Assembly: GCA_903874585.1 (NCBI GenBank)
Contig: CAIQSY010000266.1
Location: forward strand, 1-5,346
From: an uncultured Chlorobiaceae bacterium
GTDB lineage: Bacteria; Bacteroidota; Chlorobiia; Chlorobiales; Chlorobiaceae
DNA: 5,346 nucleotides
Direction: 5' to 3'
Below are positions 1-5,346 of this stretch, piece after piece; the first letter of the stretch is position 1, and every line of letters begins with the position of its first letter. A model generated the notes under the pieces. The model was not told the origin of the DNA. It ran no database searches and saw only the letters and a program-made list of their open reading frames with translations. A program made the translations under genes and the position numbers.

Positions 1-237
1 ACCAGTTTCCCGATAGGTTCCGGACATCCTTGTATTGGTTGCTCTGAACCGAATTTCTGGGACAAGGGGCCTTTTTATGAAAGACTCGCGTCGGTTCCAT
101 TCCTCGGCAGCGACAGCAATGCTGACAAGATCGGTATGGTTGCCGTTGGCGCCGCTGCGGCTGGCGCTGTGGCACATGCTGCTGTGACCGCAGTCAAAAA
201 GGCGAAATCAGAGAAGCTTGGTAATGATAAAGCATAA
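1..237 (+). CDS. hupS: Uptake [NiFe]-hydrogenase small subunit HupS, C-terminal fragment
   Basis: Frame 1 is open from the window edge to a TAA at 235-237 and gives the last 78 residues of the small subunit. Its start lies outside the window. Near the beginning is the motif SGHPCIGCSEPNFWD. In this family its two cysteines (fragment residues 11 and 14) help ligate the medial iron-sulfur cluster of the electron relay from the NiFe site. From about residue 46 a hydrophobic Ala/Gly/Val-rich stretch followed by a Lys-rich tail matches the C-terminal membrane anchor of membrane-bound (HyaA/HupS, group 1) uptake hydrogenases. Soluble types lack this anchor. The family is exported as a folded HupS-HupL pair by a Tat signal on HupS, which cannot be seen here. 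hupL follows after 16 bp, so this is the upstream gene of the hup operon. No defect is visible in the part present. Confidence 0.93.
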   Translation, partial: TSFPIGSGHPCIGCSEPNFWDKGPFYERLASVPFLGSDSNADKIGMVAVGAAAAGAVAHAAVTAVKKAKSEKLGNDKA

Positions 238-253
238 TCAGGGAGTATAACTC

Positions 254-1972
254 ATGGCGAAAAAAATAGTTGTTGATCCGATTCCCCGTATTGAGGGGCA
301 TTTGAGAATAGAGGCGACGCTGAACGAGAGCAATGTTATTGAAGAGGCGTACTCCACCGGTACCATGTGGCGCGGTATTGAGGTAATTCTGAAAGGGCGT
401 GATCCGCGTGATGCGTGGGCATTTGCTGAGCGCATCTGCGGTGTTTGCACGACGGTGCATGCGCTTGCGTCCGTGCGATGCGTGGAGGATGCGCTTGGCA
501 TTACCATTCCGACCAATGCCCGTATCATCAGAAACCTGATGAACGCGACGCAGGTGACGCAGGATCACCTTGTGCACTTTTACCATCTTCATGCGCTTGA
601 CTGGGTTGATGTGGTCAGCGCTCTCAAAGCAGATCCAAAACAGGCATCTGCCATTGCTCAAAGCATCTCTCCATGGCCGAAGTCGTCGGTGGGCTACTTC
701 AAAGATCTCCAGCAGCGGCTGGTAGGGTTTGTTGAGAGTGGCCAGCTTGGCATTTTTTCCAACGGTTACTGGGGTCATCCGGCCTATAAGCTTCCGCCTG
801 AAGTGAACTTGATTGCTGTGGCGCACTATCTCGAAGCACTTGATTTCCAGAAAGAGATTATCAAAATTCACACGATTTTCGGTGGCAAAAATCCCCATCC
901 CAACTATCTCGTTGGTGGTATGGCCTGCGCGATTGATCCGAACAGTGATACGGCGATCAATATCGAGCGTCTGATGATGATCAAAAAAATCATTGACGAC
1001 ACCAATACGTTTATTGACCAGGTTTACATTCCTGATCTCATCGCTATTGCTGGGTATTACAAGGGATGGTTGCACGGAGGCGGGCTTGGCAACTATCTCA
1101 GCTACGGTGATTTTCCTGAGACGTCGCTTGCTGATTTCAAAACATTGCTCTGGCCGAGAGGCGCAATTCTCAACAAGGATCTTTCGACGGTGATTGATGT
1201 TGATCCTCGCGATGCCGCACAGGTTACTGAAGAGGTAAGCCACAGTTGGTACACCTATTCCGGTGGCGACAGCAAGGGCCTCCATCCGTGGAAAGGCGAG
1301 ACCACTCCGAGCTACACTGGTCCGAAGCCTCCGTTTGAGCATCTTGATACTGACAAAAAGTACAGTTGGTTGAAGACACCTCGCTGGAAGAACCACGCGA
1401 TGGAGGTTGGTCCGCTTGCCCGTGTGCTGATTGCATACGCCAAGGGTGATCCGATGATCAAGGATACTGTCGGTTTAGTGCTCTCAAAGCTTGAGGTTGG
1501 GCCTGAGGCGCTCTTCTCGACGCTTGGCCGTACCGCTGCTCGCGGCATCGAGTGCAAGCAGACGGCAGGTTTCATGCGTCATTACTACGACCAACTGATT
1601 GCGAACATCAAAACTGGCGATTACCGTACCTTCAACAGTGAGCGCTGGGAGCCATCCACCTGGCCTGAAGAGTGCAAAGGATTTGGCTATACTGAGGCGC
1701 CTCGTGGTGCTCTTGGCCACTGGATTCAGATTAAGGATCAGAAGATTAAGGAGTATCAGATTGTGGTACCCTCCACTTGGAACGCTTCGCCGCGTGATGC
1801 CAACGGCAATTCCGGAGCTTACGAGTCGGCGCTGAAGGGAACGCCCATGATCAATCCTGAACAGCCGCTTGAGATTCTCAGAACAGTTCACTCATTCGAT
1901 CCGTGTCTTGCCTGTGCCTCTCATCTCTTCGATATGAACGGCAAGGAGATCACTTCGGTCAAAATCGTTTAA
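254..1972 (+). CDS. hupL: Uptake [NiFe]-hydrogenase large (catalytic) subunit HupL
   Basis: This is the catalytic subunit, which oxidises H2 at a Ni-Fe(CN)2CO centre and passes electrons to HupS. The 572-residue length is normal for the HyaB/HupL family. The N-terminal family signature PRIEGH is at residues 11-16. The first nickel-ligand motif RICGVC-x3-H is at residues 60-69, with Cys62 and Cys65. The second, DPCLACASH, is at 549-557, with Cys551 and Cys554, so all four metal-binding cysteines are present. The 15 residues after His557 (LFDMNGKEITSVKIV) match the C-terminal extension that the HupD-type endopeptidase removes after nickel insertion. The ATG at 254 is preceded by AGGGAG at 240-245 with an 8-nt gap, and the protein begins right at the conserved N-terminus, which supports this start. 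hupC follows 12 bp downstream. The enzyme is expected on the periplasmic face of the membrane, co-exported with HupS. The gene appears intact and functional. Confidence 0.97.
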   Translation: MAKKIVVDPIPRIEGHLRIEATLNESNVIEEAYSTGTMWRGIEVILKGRDPRDAWAFAERICGVCTTVHALASVRCVEDALGITIPTNARIIRNLMNATQVTQDHLVHFYHLHALDWVDVVSALKADPKQASAIAQSISPWPKSSVGYFKDLQQRLVGFVESGQLGIFSNGYWGHPAYKLPPEVNLIAVAHYLEALDFQKEIIKIHTIFGGKNPHPNYLVGGMACAIDPNSDTAINIERLMMIKKIIDDTNTFIDQVYIPDLIAIAGYYKGWLHGGGLGNYLSYGDFPETSLADFKTLLWPRGAILNKDLSTVIDVDPRDAAQVTEEVSHSWYTYSGGDSKGLHPWKGETTPSYTGPKPPFEHLDTDKKYSWLKTPRWKNHAMEVGPLARVLIAYAKGDPMIKDTVGLVLSKLEVGPEALFSTLGRTAARGIECKQTAGFMRHYYDQLIANIKTGDYRTFNSERWEPSTWPEECKGFGYTEAPRGALGHWIQIKDQKIKEYQIVVPSTWNASPRDANGNSGAYESALKGTPMINPEQPLEILRTVHSFDPCLACASHLFDMNGKEITSVKIV

Positions 1973-1984
1973 ACGGAGCTTATC

Positions 1985-2668
1985 ATGGGGAGAATAATTG
2001 AAGAAATCTACGTCTGGAGGTTGCCCGTCAGGTTTTATCACTGGATCAATGCCCTGTGTGTTGTGGCGCTCTTTGGAACTGGCATGTATATCGCCGCTCC
2101 AGTGCTGAATCCTTCGCTTGGTGAGGCGGTGTGGTCTAAAGGGATGGCATGGTGGCGCTATCTGCATTTTTCTGCTGCATTTATCTTTATCGCTAACTTT
2201 CTTTTCCGCATGTATTGGGCGCTCTTTGGTGACGATAAATATGCGCGCTTTGCTGGTTTCAGGCCATGGTCACCTGCGTGGTGGGGAAAATCGTTCAGAG
2301 AGCAGATGGAGTCCTATCTTTTTTTGCGTTCGGACGAGCCAAACTATGTTGCGCATAATCCTGTTGCGGCTCTGGCTAACTTTCTCTTCATCTTTTGCGG
2401 CTCGACCTTCATGATTTTTTCAGGTCTGGCGATGTATGGTGAAAACAATCCCGGTGGTTTCAGCAATGTTTGGTTTGGTTGGCTGATACCGCTTTTTGGT
2501 GGCAGTTACACCCTCCATTTTGCCCATCATCTGGGAGCATGGATTTTTCCATTTTATGTTATCATGCATCTCTATGCTGTGTTCCGTCACGATGTGGTTG
2601 ACCATTCCAGTGTTACATCTTCGATGATTACGGGTTACAAGCATAAAGTTGAAGAAGAACCGGGATGA
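1985..2668 (+). CDS. hupC: Hydrogenase membrane cytochrome b subunit HupC
   Basis: This 227-residue integral membrane protein of the HyaC/HupC/HydC di-heme cytochrome b family anchors HupSL and carries its electrons to the quinone pool. Four hydrophobic segments are visible at about residues 19-38, 57-80, 126-150 and 183-203. The N-terminal VWRLPVRFYHW pattern is typical of the family. Candidate heme-ligand histidines are His19 and His61 (42 apart) and His181 (or His182) and His195 (14 apart for 181/195). This spacing fits the two-heme pattern known for Wolinella HydC; assigning ligands here is inference. His124 and a cluster at 178-182 are also present. The ATG at 1985 has GGAG at 1975-1978 with a 6-nt gap. 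The stop overlaps the hupD start as ATGA, indicating translational coupling. No truncation or frameshift was seen. Confidence 0.95.
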   Translation: MGRIIEEIYVWRLPVRFYHWINALCVVALFGTGMYIAAPVLNPSLGEAVWSKGMAWWRYLHFSAAFIFIANFLFRMYWALFGDDKYARFAGFRPWSPAWWGKSFREQMESYLFLRSDEPNYVAHNPVAALANFLFIFCGSTFMIFSGLAMYGENNPGGFSNVWFGWLIPLFGGSYTLHFAHHLGAWIFPFYVIMHLYAVFRHDVVDHSSVTSSMITGYKHKVEEEPG

Positions 2669-3153
2669 AGTTCAATCGTATTAATGTTATCGGGCTGGGC
2701 AATCTTCTCTATGGTGATGAGGGATTTGGCGTAGCGGCGCTTCAGCAGTTTGAGAAAAGCACCACGTTTCGACCATCAGTAAACTGTATTGATGGTGGAA
2801 CTCAGGGAATTGCCCTGCTCGACTACATTGAATCGTGCGATGCGGTGATTGTTTTCGATGCGCTTGTACCGCTTGAGTATGATCGCCGGGTGTACGTTTA
2901 TCGTAACGATGAGCTGCCCGCCTTTATTCACCGCAAAATGTCGTCCCATCAAATGGGGTTGAGTGAAATGATTGGCATTGCGCGATTGAATGGACGAATG
3001 CCTCGTGAATTTGTACTGATTGGTGTTCCTCCAAAAGAGCTGGAACTCCATGTTGGCTTAAGTCCAGAACTTTCACGGCTGCTTCCCGAAGCTGTTGAAG
3101 AGGGGCGAAAAATTGTTGAGGAGTGGCTGGCAAAAGCCGAGTACATCAGTTAG
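2665..3153 (+). CDS. hupD: Hydrogenase maturation endopeptidase HupD
   Basis: This 162-residue protein belongs to the HybD/HyaD/HupD peptidase family (M52). It removes the C-terminal tail of the hydrogenase large subunit after nickel has been inserted, letting the active site close; it acts in the cytoplasm before export. The N-terminal motif GLGNLLYGDEGFG is at residues 10-22. The three metal-contacting residues known from E. coli HybD (Glu16, Asp62, His93) correspond to Glu19, Asp65 and His95 here, with nearly the same spacing. The length matches the family. The start codon overlaps the hupC stop by 4 bp (ATGA). No strong Shine-Dalgarno is present, only a purine-rich GAAGAAG stretch upstream, so translation probably depends on coupling to hupC. 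It is the last gene of the operon in this window, and its natural substrate is HupL, two genes upstream. I see no recognisable terminator in the 43 bp that follow. Confidence 0.95.
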   Translation: MKFNRINVIGLGNLLYGDEGFGVAALQQFEKSTTFRPSVNCIDGGTQGIALLDYIESCDAVIVFDALVPLEYDRRVYVYRNDELPAFIHRKMSSHQMGLSEMIGIARLNGRMPREFVLIGVPPKELELHVGLSPELSRLLPEAVEEGRKIVEEWLAKAEYIS

Positions 3154-3196
3154 CGCGGCGACTCTTGAGCACGTTGCCTCTTATCCACTGAACCGC

Positions 3197-3540
3197 TTAT
3201 TGCGGCTGCAGACGGAGAGGTAGTTCAAGATTGTTGGCTTCGAGCAGCTCCCTGTTCTGAAGTATCTCTTTGGCGCTACCGTCAGCGGTAAGACGTCCTT
3301 TGTTCATAATGCACACCCGCTCACACGTATCCCATATAAAATCCAAATCGTGCGAGACAATAATGGTTGTGCGCTCAAGCGCATGAATCAGATGAATCAA
3401 TTTCCGACGATTTTTAGGATCAAGGTCAGCAGTTGGTTTATCCATTACCATCACTTCGGGATTCATGACCAATACCGCCGCAAAAGCAGCAAATCGTTTT
3501 TCACCCTGAGAAAGATGAGCCGGTGGTTTATAGCGTAACT
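3197..3540 (-). pseudogene. cbiO: cbiO remnant: 3' part of Co/Ni ECF transporter ATPase
   Basis: Homology to the CbiO/NikO ABC ATPase is confined to about the last 111 codons, running leftwards from near 3532 to a TAA at 3197-3199. Visible parts are the signature loop HLSQGEKR, a Walker B region reading VMVMDKPTADLD, the switch histidine in IIVSHDLD, and a complete-looking C-terminus ending LRLQPQ. The N-terminal half (roughly 150 residues, including Walker A and the Q-loop) is missing. The open frame does continue to an ATG at 3730, but its upstream part is cbiM DNA read in the wrong frame (Trp/Arg/Leu-rich, no ATPase motifs) and is not a real N-terminus. Besides the truncation, the catalytic Walker B glutamate is lysine (AAA, one base from GAA), and the signature has Gln where Gly is usual. 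The product could not be a working ATPase. It could equally have been a nikO; specificity cannot be told. Confidence 0.85.
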
Positions 3541-3938
3541 CCCATAAGTACCACCACTGAAAATGAACCCAGCAACAGTGCAGCCGTTGCCGCAACAACA
3601 CTGCCCACCGCCATTTTGCGTGGCGATAGCGAATCGCCCGCAATAGGACGATAAAGCAGAGGATAGGCAATAAAGGCAGGTAAAAATGCCTGATGCGGAC
3701 CGACGAGAATAGCAAGCAATAATCCGCCACCGAGATGCCCGCTTGAACCAGTCTCGGGAATGGTGAAATTGATCATCTGCGCTGCAAAAATAAAAGCGCC
3801 AAGCACTCCCATAAGCGGCGTTTTTACGGGGTCATGCTCGTTCCTGATCTTTTTTGCGGCATACACTGTCAATCCACCACTGATCGTCCAGAATGTTGCA
3901 TCCACAAGAGGTGACAATAAAGCATCTGCCATGTGCAT
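3528..3938 (-). pseudogene. cbiM: cbiM remnant: truncated and internally deleted Co/Ni transporter S-component
   Basis: The ATG at 3938 has a good AGGAG (3951-3947 on this strand) with an 8-nt gap, and the protein opens with MHMADALLSP, the CbiM/NikM N-terminus in which His2 helps bind the metal. PLMGVLGAFIFAAQMINF and the SSGHLGGG motif (His68, another expected metal ligand) follow and are well preserved. After residue ~86 the sequence jumps to PAFIAYPLLYRPIAG, skipping about 30 residues normally present in CbiM, including the ALFFADGGLLALGCN block. Homology resumes to about residue 129 (LGSFSVV) and then stops; seven codons later comes a TAA at 3528-3530. The family is usually well over 200 residues, whereas this frame has 136. 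Downstream sequence is cbiO, in another frame. The start region looks intact, so a short membrane peptide could still be made, but it should be non-functional. Whether the ancestor carried nickel or cobalt is undetermined. Confidence 0.85.
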
Positions 3939-4002
3939 AACTCTTTCTCCTGTTAATGGTTACGTTGTCAATCCGTGCTGCATTTCAAGAATAGTGAAAA
4001 AG

Positions 4003-4022
4003 TTGTTGATCTTATTGAACAA
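4003..4022. promoter_or_regulatory. Possible operator-like dyad upstream of cbiM remnant
   Basis: An inverted pair TTGTT (4003-4007) and AACAA (4018-4022), with centres 15 bp apart, lies about 65 bp upstream of the cbiM start. This spacing is of the kind bound by dimeric regulators. Only the outer five bases pair well, and the interior is poorly symmetric. It resembles an FNR/CRP half-site arrangement only loosely. This is pattern evidence only, in AT-rich DNA where such dyads arise by chance. Confidence 0.2.
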
Positions 4023-4083
4023 TCTCTTAGAAAAGTAACCAGATTTTTGCTTTCCAGCGTATCTCATCATTTGAATTGCGCGG

Positions 4084-4122
4084 GTGTTTCCGGCTTACGC
4101 CCGCAAAAGCAGGGTGCCGCAC
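4084..4122. repeat. Nested inverted repeat (potential structured element)
   Basis: Reading the + strand, three sets of arms nest around a common centre. The outer pair is GTG (4084-4086) with CAC (4120-4122), the middle pair CGGC (4091-4094) with GCCG (4116-4119), and the inner pair CCCGC (4100-4104) with GC-A-GGG (4109-4114, one bulged A), closing an AAAA loop. It is GC-rich within AT-rich surroundings and sits just beyond the tRNA terminator. No T-run follows on either strand, so it is not an obvious intrinsic terminator. It could be a small interspersed repeat, part of a leader RNA for the former cbiM operon, or chance. I do not recognise the family. Confidence 0.4.
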
Positions 4123-4142
4123 AAGCATTATGAGCGGAAAAT

Positions 4143-4170
4143 AAAAAAGCCTCCGTTAAAAGGAGGCTTT
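4143..4170 (-). terminator. Rho-independent terminator of tRNA-Gly
   Basis: Nine-base-pair perfect stem: AAAGCCTCC at 4146-4154 pairs with GGAGGCTTT at 4162-4170 around a 7-nt loop. Read on the - strand, the hairpin runs directly into a T tract (complement of the A run at 4143-4148), the standard intrinsic-terminator form. It lies 10 bp past the CCA end of the tRNA on the same strand. On the + strand the hairpin is followed, after AAAG, by a T6 run (4175-4180), so weak termination in that direction is also possible. Confidence 0.88.
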
Positions 4171-4180
4171 AAAGATTTTT

Positions 4181-4256
<76 letters not shown>

Positions 4257-4270
4257 GTTGTAATGAGTGA

Positions 4271-4300
4271 CAAATATAAGGATGTTTTTATTTTTTACAA
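4271..4300 (-). promoter_or_regulatory. Candidate promoter of tRNA-Gly
   Basis: On the - strand, TTGTAA (4300-4295) is followed after 16 bp by TATATT (4278-4273), a reasonable sigma70-type pair ending 16 bp before the tRNA 5' end. The downstream element extends to TATATTTG (4278-4271), a full match to the TAnnTTTG -7 element described for Bacteroidetes, with a TTG 19 bp upstream. The position is right for a tRNA promoter located between the trpB stop and the tRNA. No transcription data are available here. Confidence 0.55.
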
Positions 4301-4338
4301 CTCCAAAATGGATTTTTTCTCAATACACTATTTTCTCC

Positions 4339-5346
4339 TTACAGCGCCAACTCACGAATAATGGTCTCCATATCTTTATCCCCCCGTCCCGAAAGATTCA
4401 CCACAAGAACGGTATCTTGCGCCATTTCTGGTGCTCTGGTAATGGCGTAATGGATGGCGTGTGCCGACTCAAGTGCGCAGATAATTCCCTCAGTTTTTGC
4501 GAGTGTTTCGAGCGCCGAAAGCGCTTCGCTGTCGGTAACGGCGGTGTAGCGCACCAACCCAAGCTCTTGCAGATAACAGTGCTCAGGGCCAACTCCCGGA
4601 TAATCCAGCCCAGCCGAAATGGAGTGCGCCTCCTGCACTTGCCCATCCTCATTCTGCAGCAGCTTGGTCATGGCACCGTGCAGAACGCCGGGCGTACCAA
4701 GTGTCAAAGAGGCAGCATGTCGCCCATTCAACCCCTCGCCGGCAGCCTCAACGCCGACCAGCTCAATCTGTGCGGCATCCTGCAGAAATTCGTAGAACAT
4801 GCCGACGGCATTACTGCCACCACCGATACACGCCGTAATAACATCAGGCAATTTACCCGCCTGTGCCATAATCTGCGCGCGAGTCTCTTTGCCGATAATC
4901 GCCTGAAAATCGCGCACCATCATCGGATAAGGGTGCATTCCCACCACTGAACCGATAATGTAGAACGTCTCTTCGGGATTGTTCATCCAGTCGCGGATTG
5001 CCTCGCTTGTTGCATCCTTCAAGGTTCTTGAACCACTGCTGACGGCGCGCACTTCAGCGCCGAGCAGCTTCATGCGCGCAACATTCGGCGCCTGCCGACG
5101 GATATCCTCTTCACCCATATAAACGACGCACTCAAGATCAAACAGCGCACAGACGGTTGCCGTTGCGACGCCATGCTGTCCGGCGCCAGTTTCGGCAATG
5201 ACCCGCTTTTTGCCCATGCGTCGGGCAAGCAGCACCTGACCAAGCGCATTGTTAATTTTGTGCGCACCCGTATGGCACAAATCTTCCCGCTTGAGATAAA
5301 TTTGCGCACCACGCAACGTTTTGCTCAACTGTTCAGCATGATAAAG
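4339..5346 (-). CDS. trpB: Tryptophan synthase beta chain TrpB, C-terminal part
   Basis: TrpB makes L-tryptophan from indole and serine with pyridoxal phosphate (PLP), in the cytoplasm as a complex with TrpA. The frame is open from the right window edge (reading in at LYHAEQLSK) to a TAA at 4341-4339, giving 335 residues. By comparison with Salmonella TrpB, about 57 N-terminal residues lie outside. The TTG at 5328 is an internal leucine codon, not the start. Key features are the PLP lysine in HTGAHKINN (fragment residue 30, equivalent to Lys87), the catalytic glutamate in AETGAGQHG (residue 52, equivalent to Glu109), the phosphate-binding loop GGGSN (175-179), the HSISAGLDYPGVGPEH block, and the serine near the PLP ring nitrogen in NLSGRGDKD (319). 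The spacings match Salmonella exactly. This is the standard TrpB1 type and looks intact. No trpA or other trp gene follows it in this window; the next gene on the strand is tRNA-Gly. Confidence 0.96.
   Translation of the reverse strand, partial: LYHAEQLSKTLRGAQIYLKREDLCHTGAHKINNALGQVLLARRMGKKRVIAETGAGQHGVATATVCALFDLECVVYMGEEDIRRQAPNVARMKLLGAEVRAVSSGSRTLKDATSEAIRDWMNNPEETFYIIGSVVGMHPYPMMVRDFQAIIGKETRAQIMAQAGKLPDVITACIGGGSNAVGMFYEFLQDAAQIELVGVEAAGEGLNGRHAASLTLGTPGVLHGAMTKLLQNEDGQVQEAHSISAGLDYPGVGPEHCYLQELGLVRYTAVTDSEALSALETLAKTEGIICALESAHAIHYAITRAPEMAQDTVLVVNLSGRGDKDMETIIRELAL

Larger units (their letters stand above)
3939..4142. other. Non-coding stretch between cbiM remnant and tRNA terminator
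   Basis: About 200 bp with no convincing gene on either strand. It is the leader of the cbiM remnant and should contain that operon's old promoter. I could not find a well-spaced promoter. I saw no conserved B12-box sequence that would support a cobalamin riboswitch, and no clear NikR-type operator. Two things stand out: an imperfect dyad at 4003-4022 (TTGTT and AACAA arms separated by 10 bp) and a nested inverted repeat at 4084-4122, listed separately. The strong Shine-Dalgarno of cbiM lies at its left end. Confidence 0.6.

Noticed and set aside
194..1396. 400-codon open frame on the - strand opposite hupL
   Set aside because: It lies antisense to a fully motif-supported hupL, has no recognisable domain and no convincing ribosome site, and its Arg/Asn/Ile-rich composition is that of a codon-bias shadow.
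3193..3205. CCGC-TTATT-GCGG hairpin between hupD and cbiO as a terminator
   Set aside because: The stem is only four base pairs, has no T run on either side, and overlaps the cbiO stop codon.
3540..3730. Apparent N-terminus (from ATG at 3730) of the 177-codon - strand frame containing the CbiO segment, as a novel membrane-ATPase fusion
   Set aside because: These bases encode conserved CbiM residues in another frame; the shifted reading shows no family motif. The apparent fusion is a by-product of the deletion.
3939..4142. Cobalamin riboswitch upstream of cbiM
   Set aside because: Such a switch is common for this family, but I could not find the conserved B12-box core or the expected multi-helix layout in the 200 bp available.
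4302..4318. TCCA-AAA-TGGA followed by T6 as a + strand terminator
   Set aside because: The stem is only four base pairs, and no + strand gene lies upstream that would need it.
4267..4950. 227-codon + strand open frame overlapping the tRNA promoter and trpB
   Set aside because: Antisense shadow of trpB; no motif, and it starts inside the tRNA upstream region.
5326..5328. TTG as the start codon of trpB
   Set aside because: Family-conserved sequence (LYHAEQ) continues in frame upstream to the window edge, so this TTG is an internal leucine codon.

Overview
The window looks like chromosome from a green sulfur bacterium (Chlorobi; Chlorobium/Pelodictyon type). This assignment is an inference from the protein sequences, the moderate GC content and a tRNA promoter with a Bacteroidetes/Chlorobi-like -7 element. 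No species call is possible from this sequence alone.

Layout. Positions 1-3153 (+ strand) hold a compact membrane-bound uptake [NiFe]-hydrogenase operon, hupS (3' end only), hupL, hupC and hupD. Spacings are 16 bp and 12 bp, followed by a 4-bp ATGA overlap. Facing it on the - strand (3197-3938) is the wreck of an ECF-type cobalt/nickel transporter operon (cbiM...cbiO). A cbiM with an intact start and Shine-Dalgarno sequence, but an internal loss of about 30 codons, is joined directly to the last ~111 codons of cbiO. The cbiM 3' end, any cbiN and cbiQ, and the cbiO 5' half are gone. Next comes about 200 bp of non-coding DNA with a structured inverted repeat. It is followed by a - strand tRNA-Gly(GCC) with its own candidate promoter and a clear intrinsic terminator, and then the C-terminal ~335 codons of trpB (- strand), which runs off the right edge.

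How the genes work together. HupS and HupL form the H2-oxidising enzyme, and HupC anchors it and passes electrons through b hemes to the quinone pool. HupD matures HupL by cutting a 15-residue C-terminal peptide once nickel is inserted. The neighbouring CbiM/CbiO family imports Ni or Co, so a metal-uptake operon beside a nickel enzyme would make functional sense, but the copy here can no longer encode a transporter. trpB and tRNA-Gly are ordinary housekeeping genes.

I found no sign of a new defence, mobile or regulatory system. The most noteworthy content is the double-deletion transporter pseudogene and the small unexplained structured element beside it.
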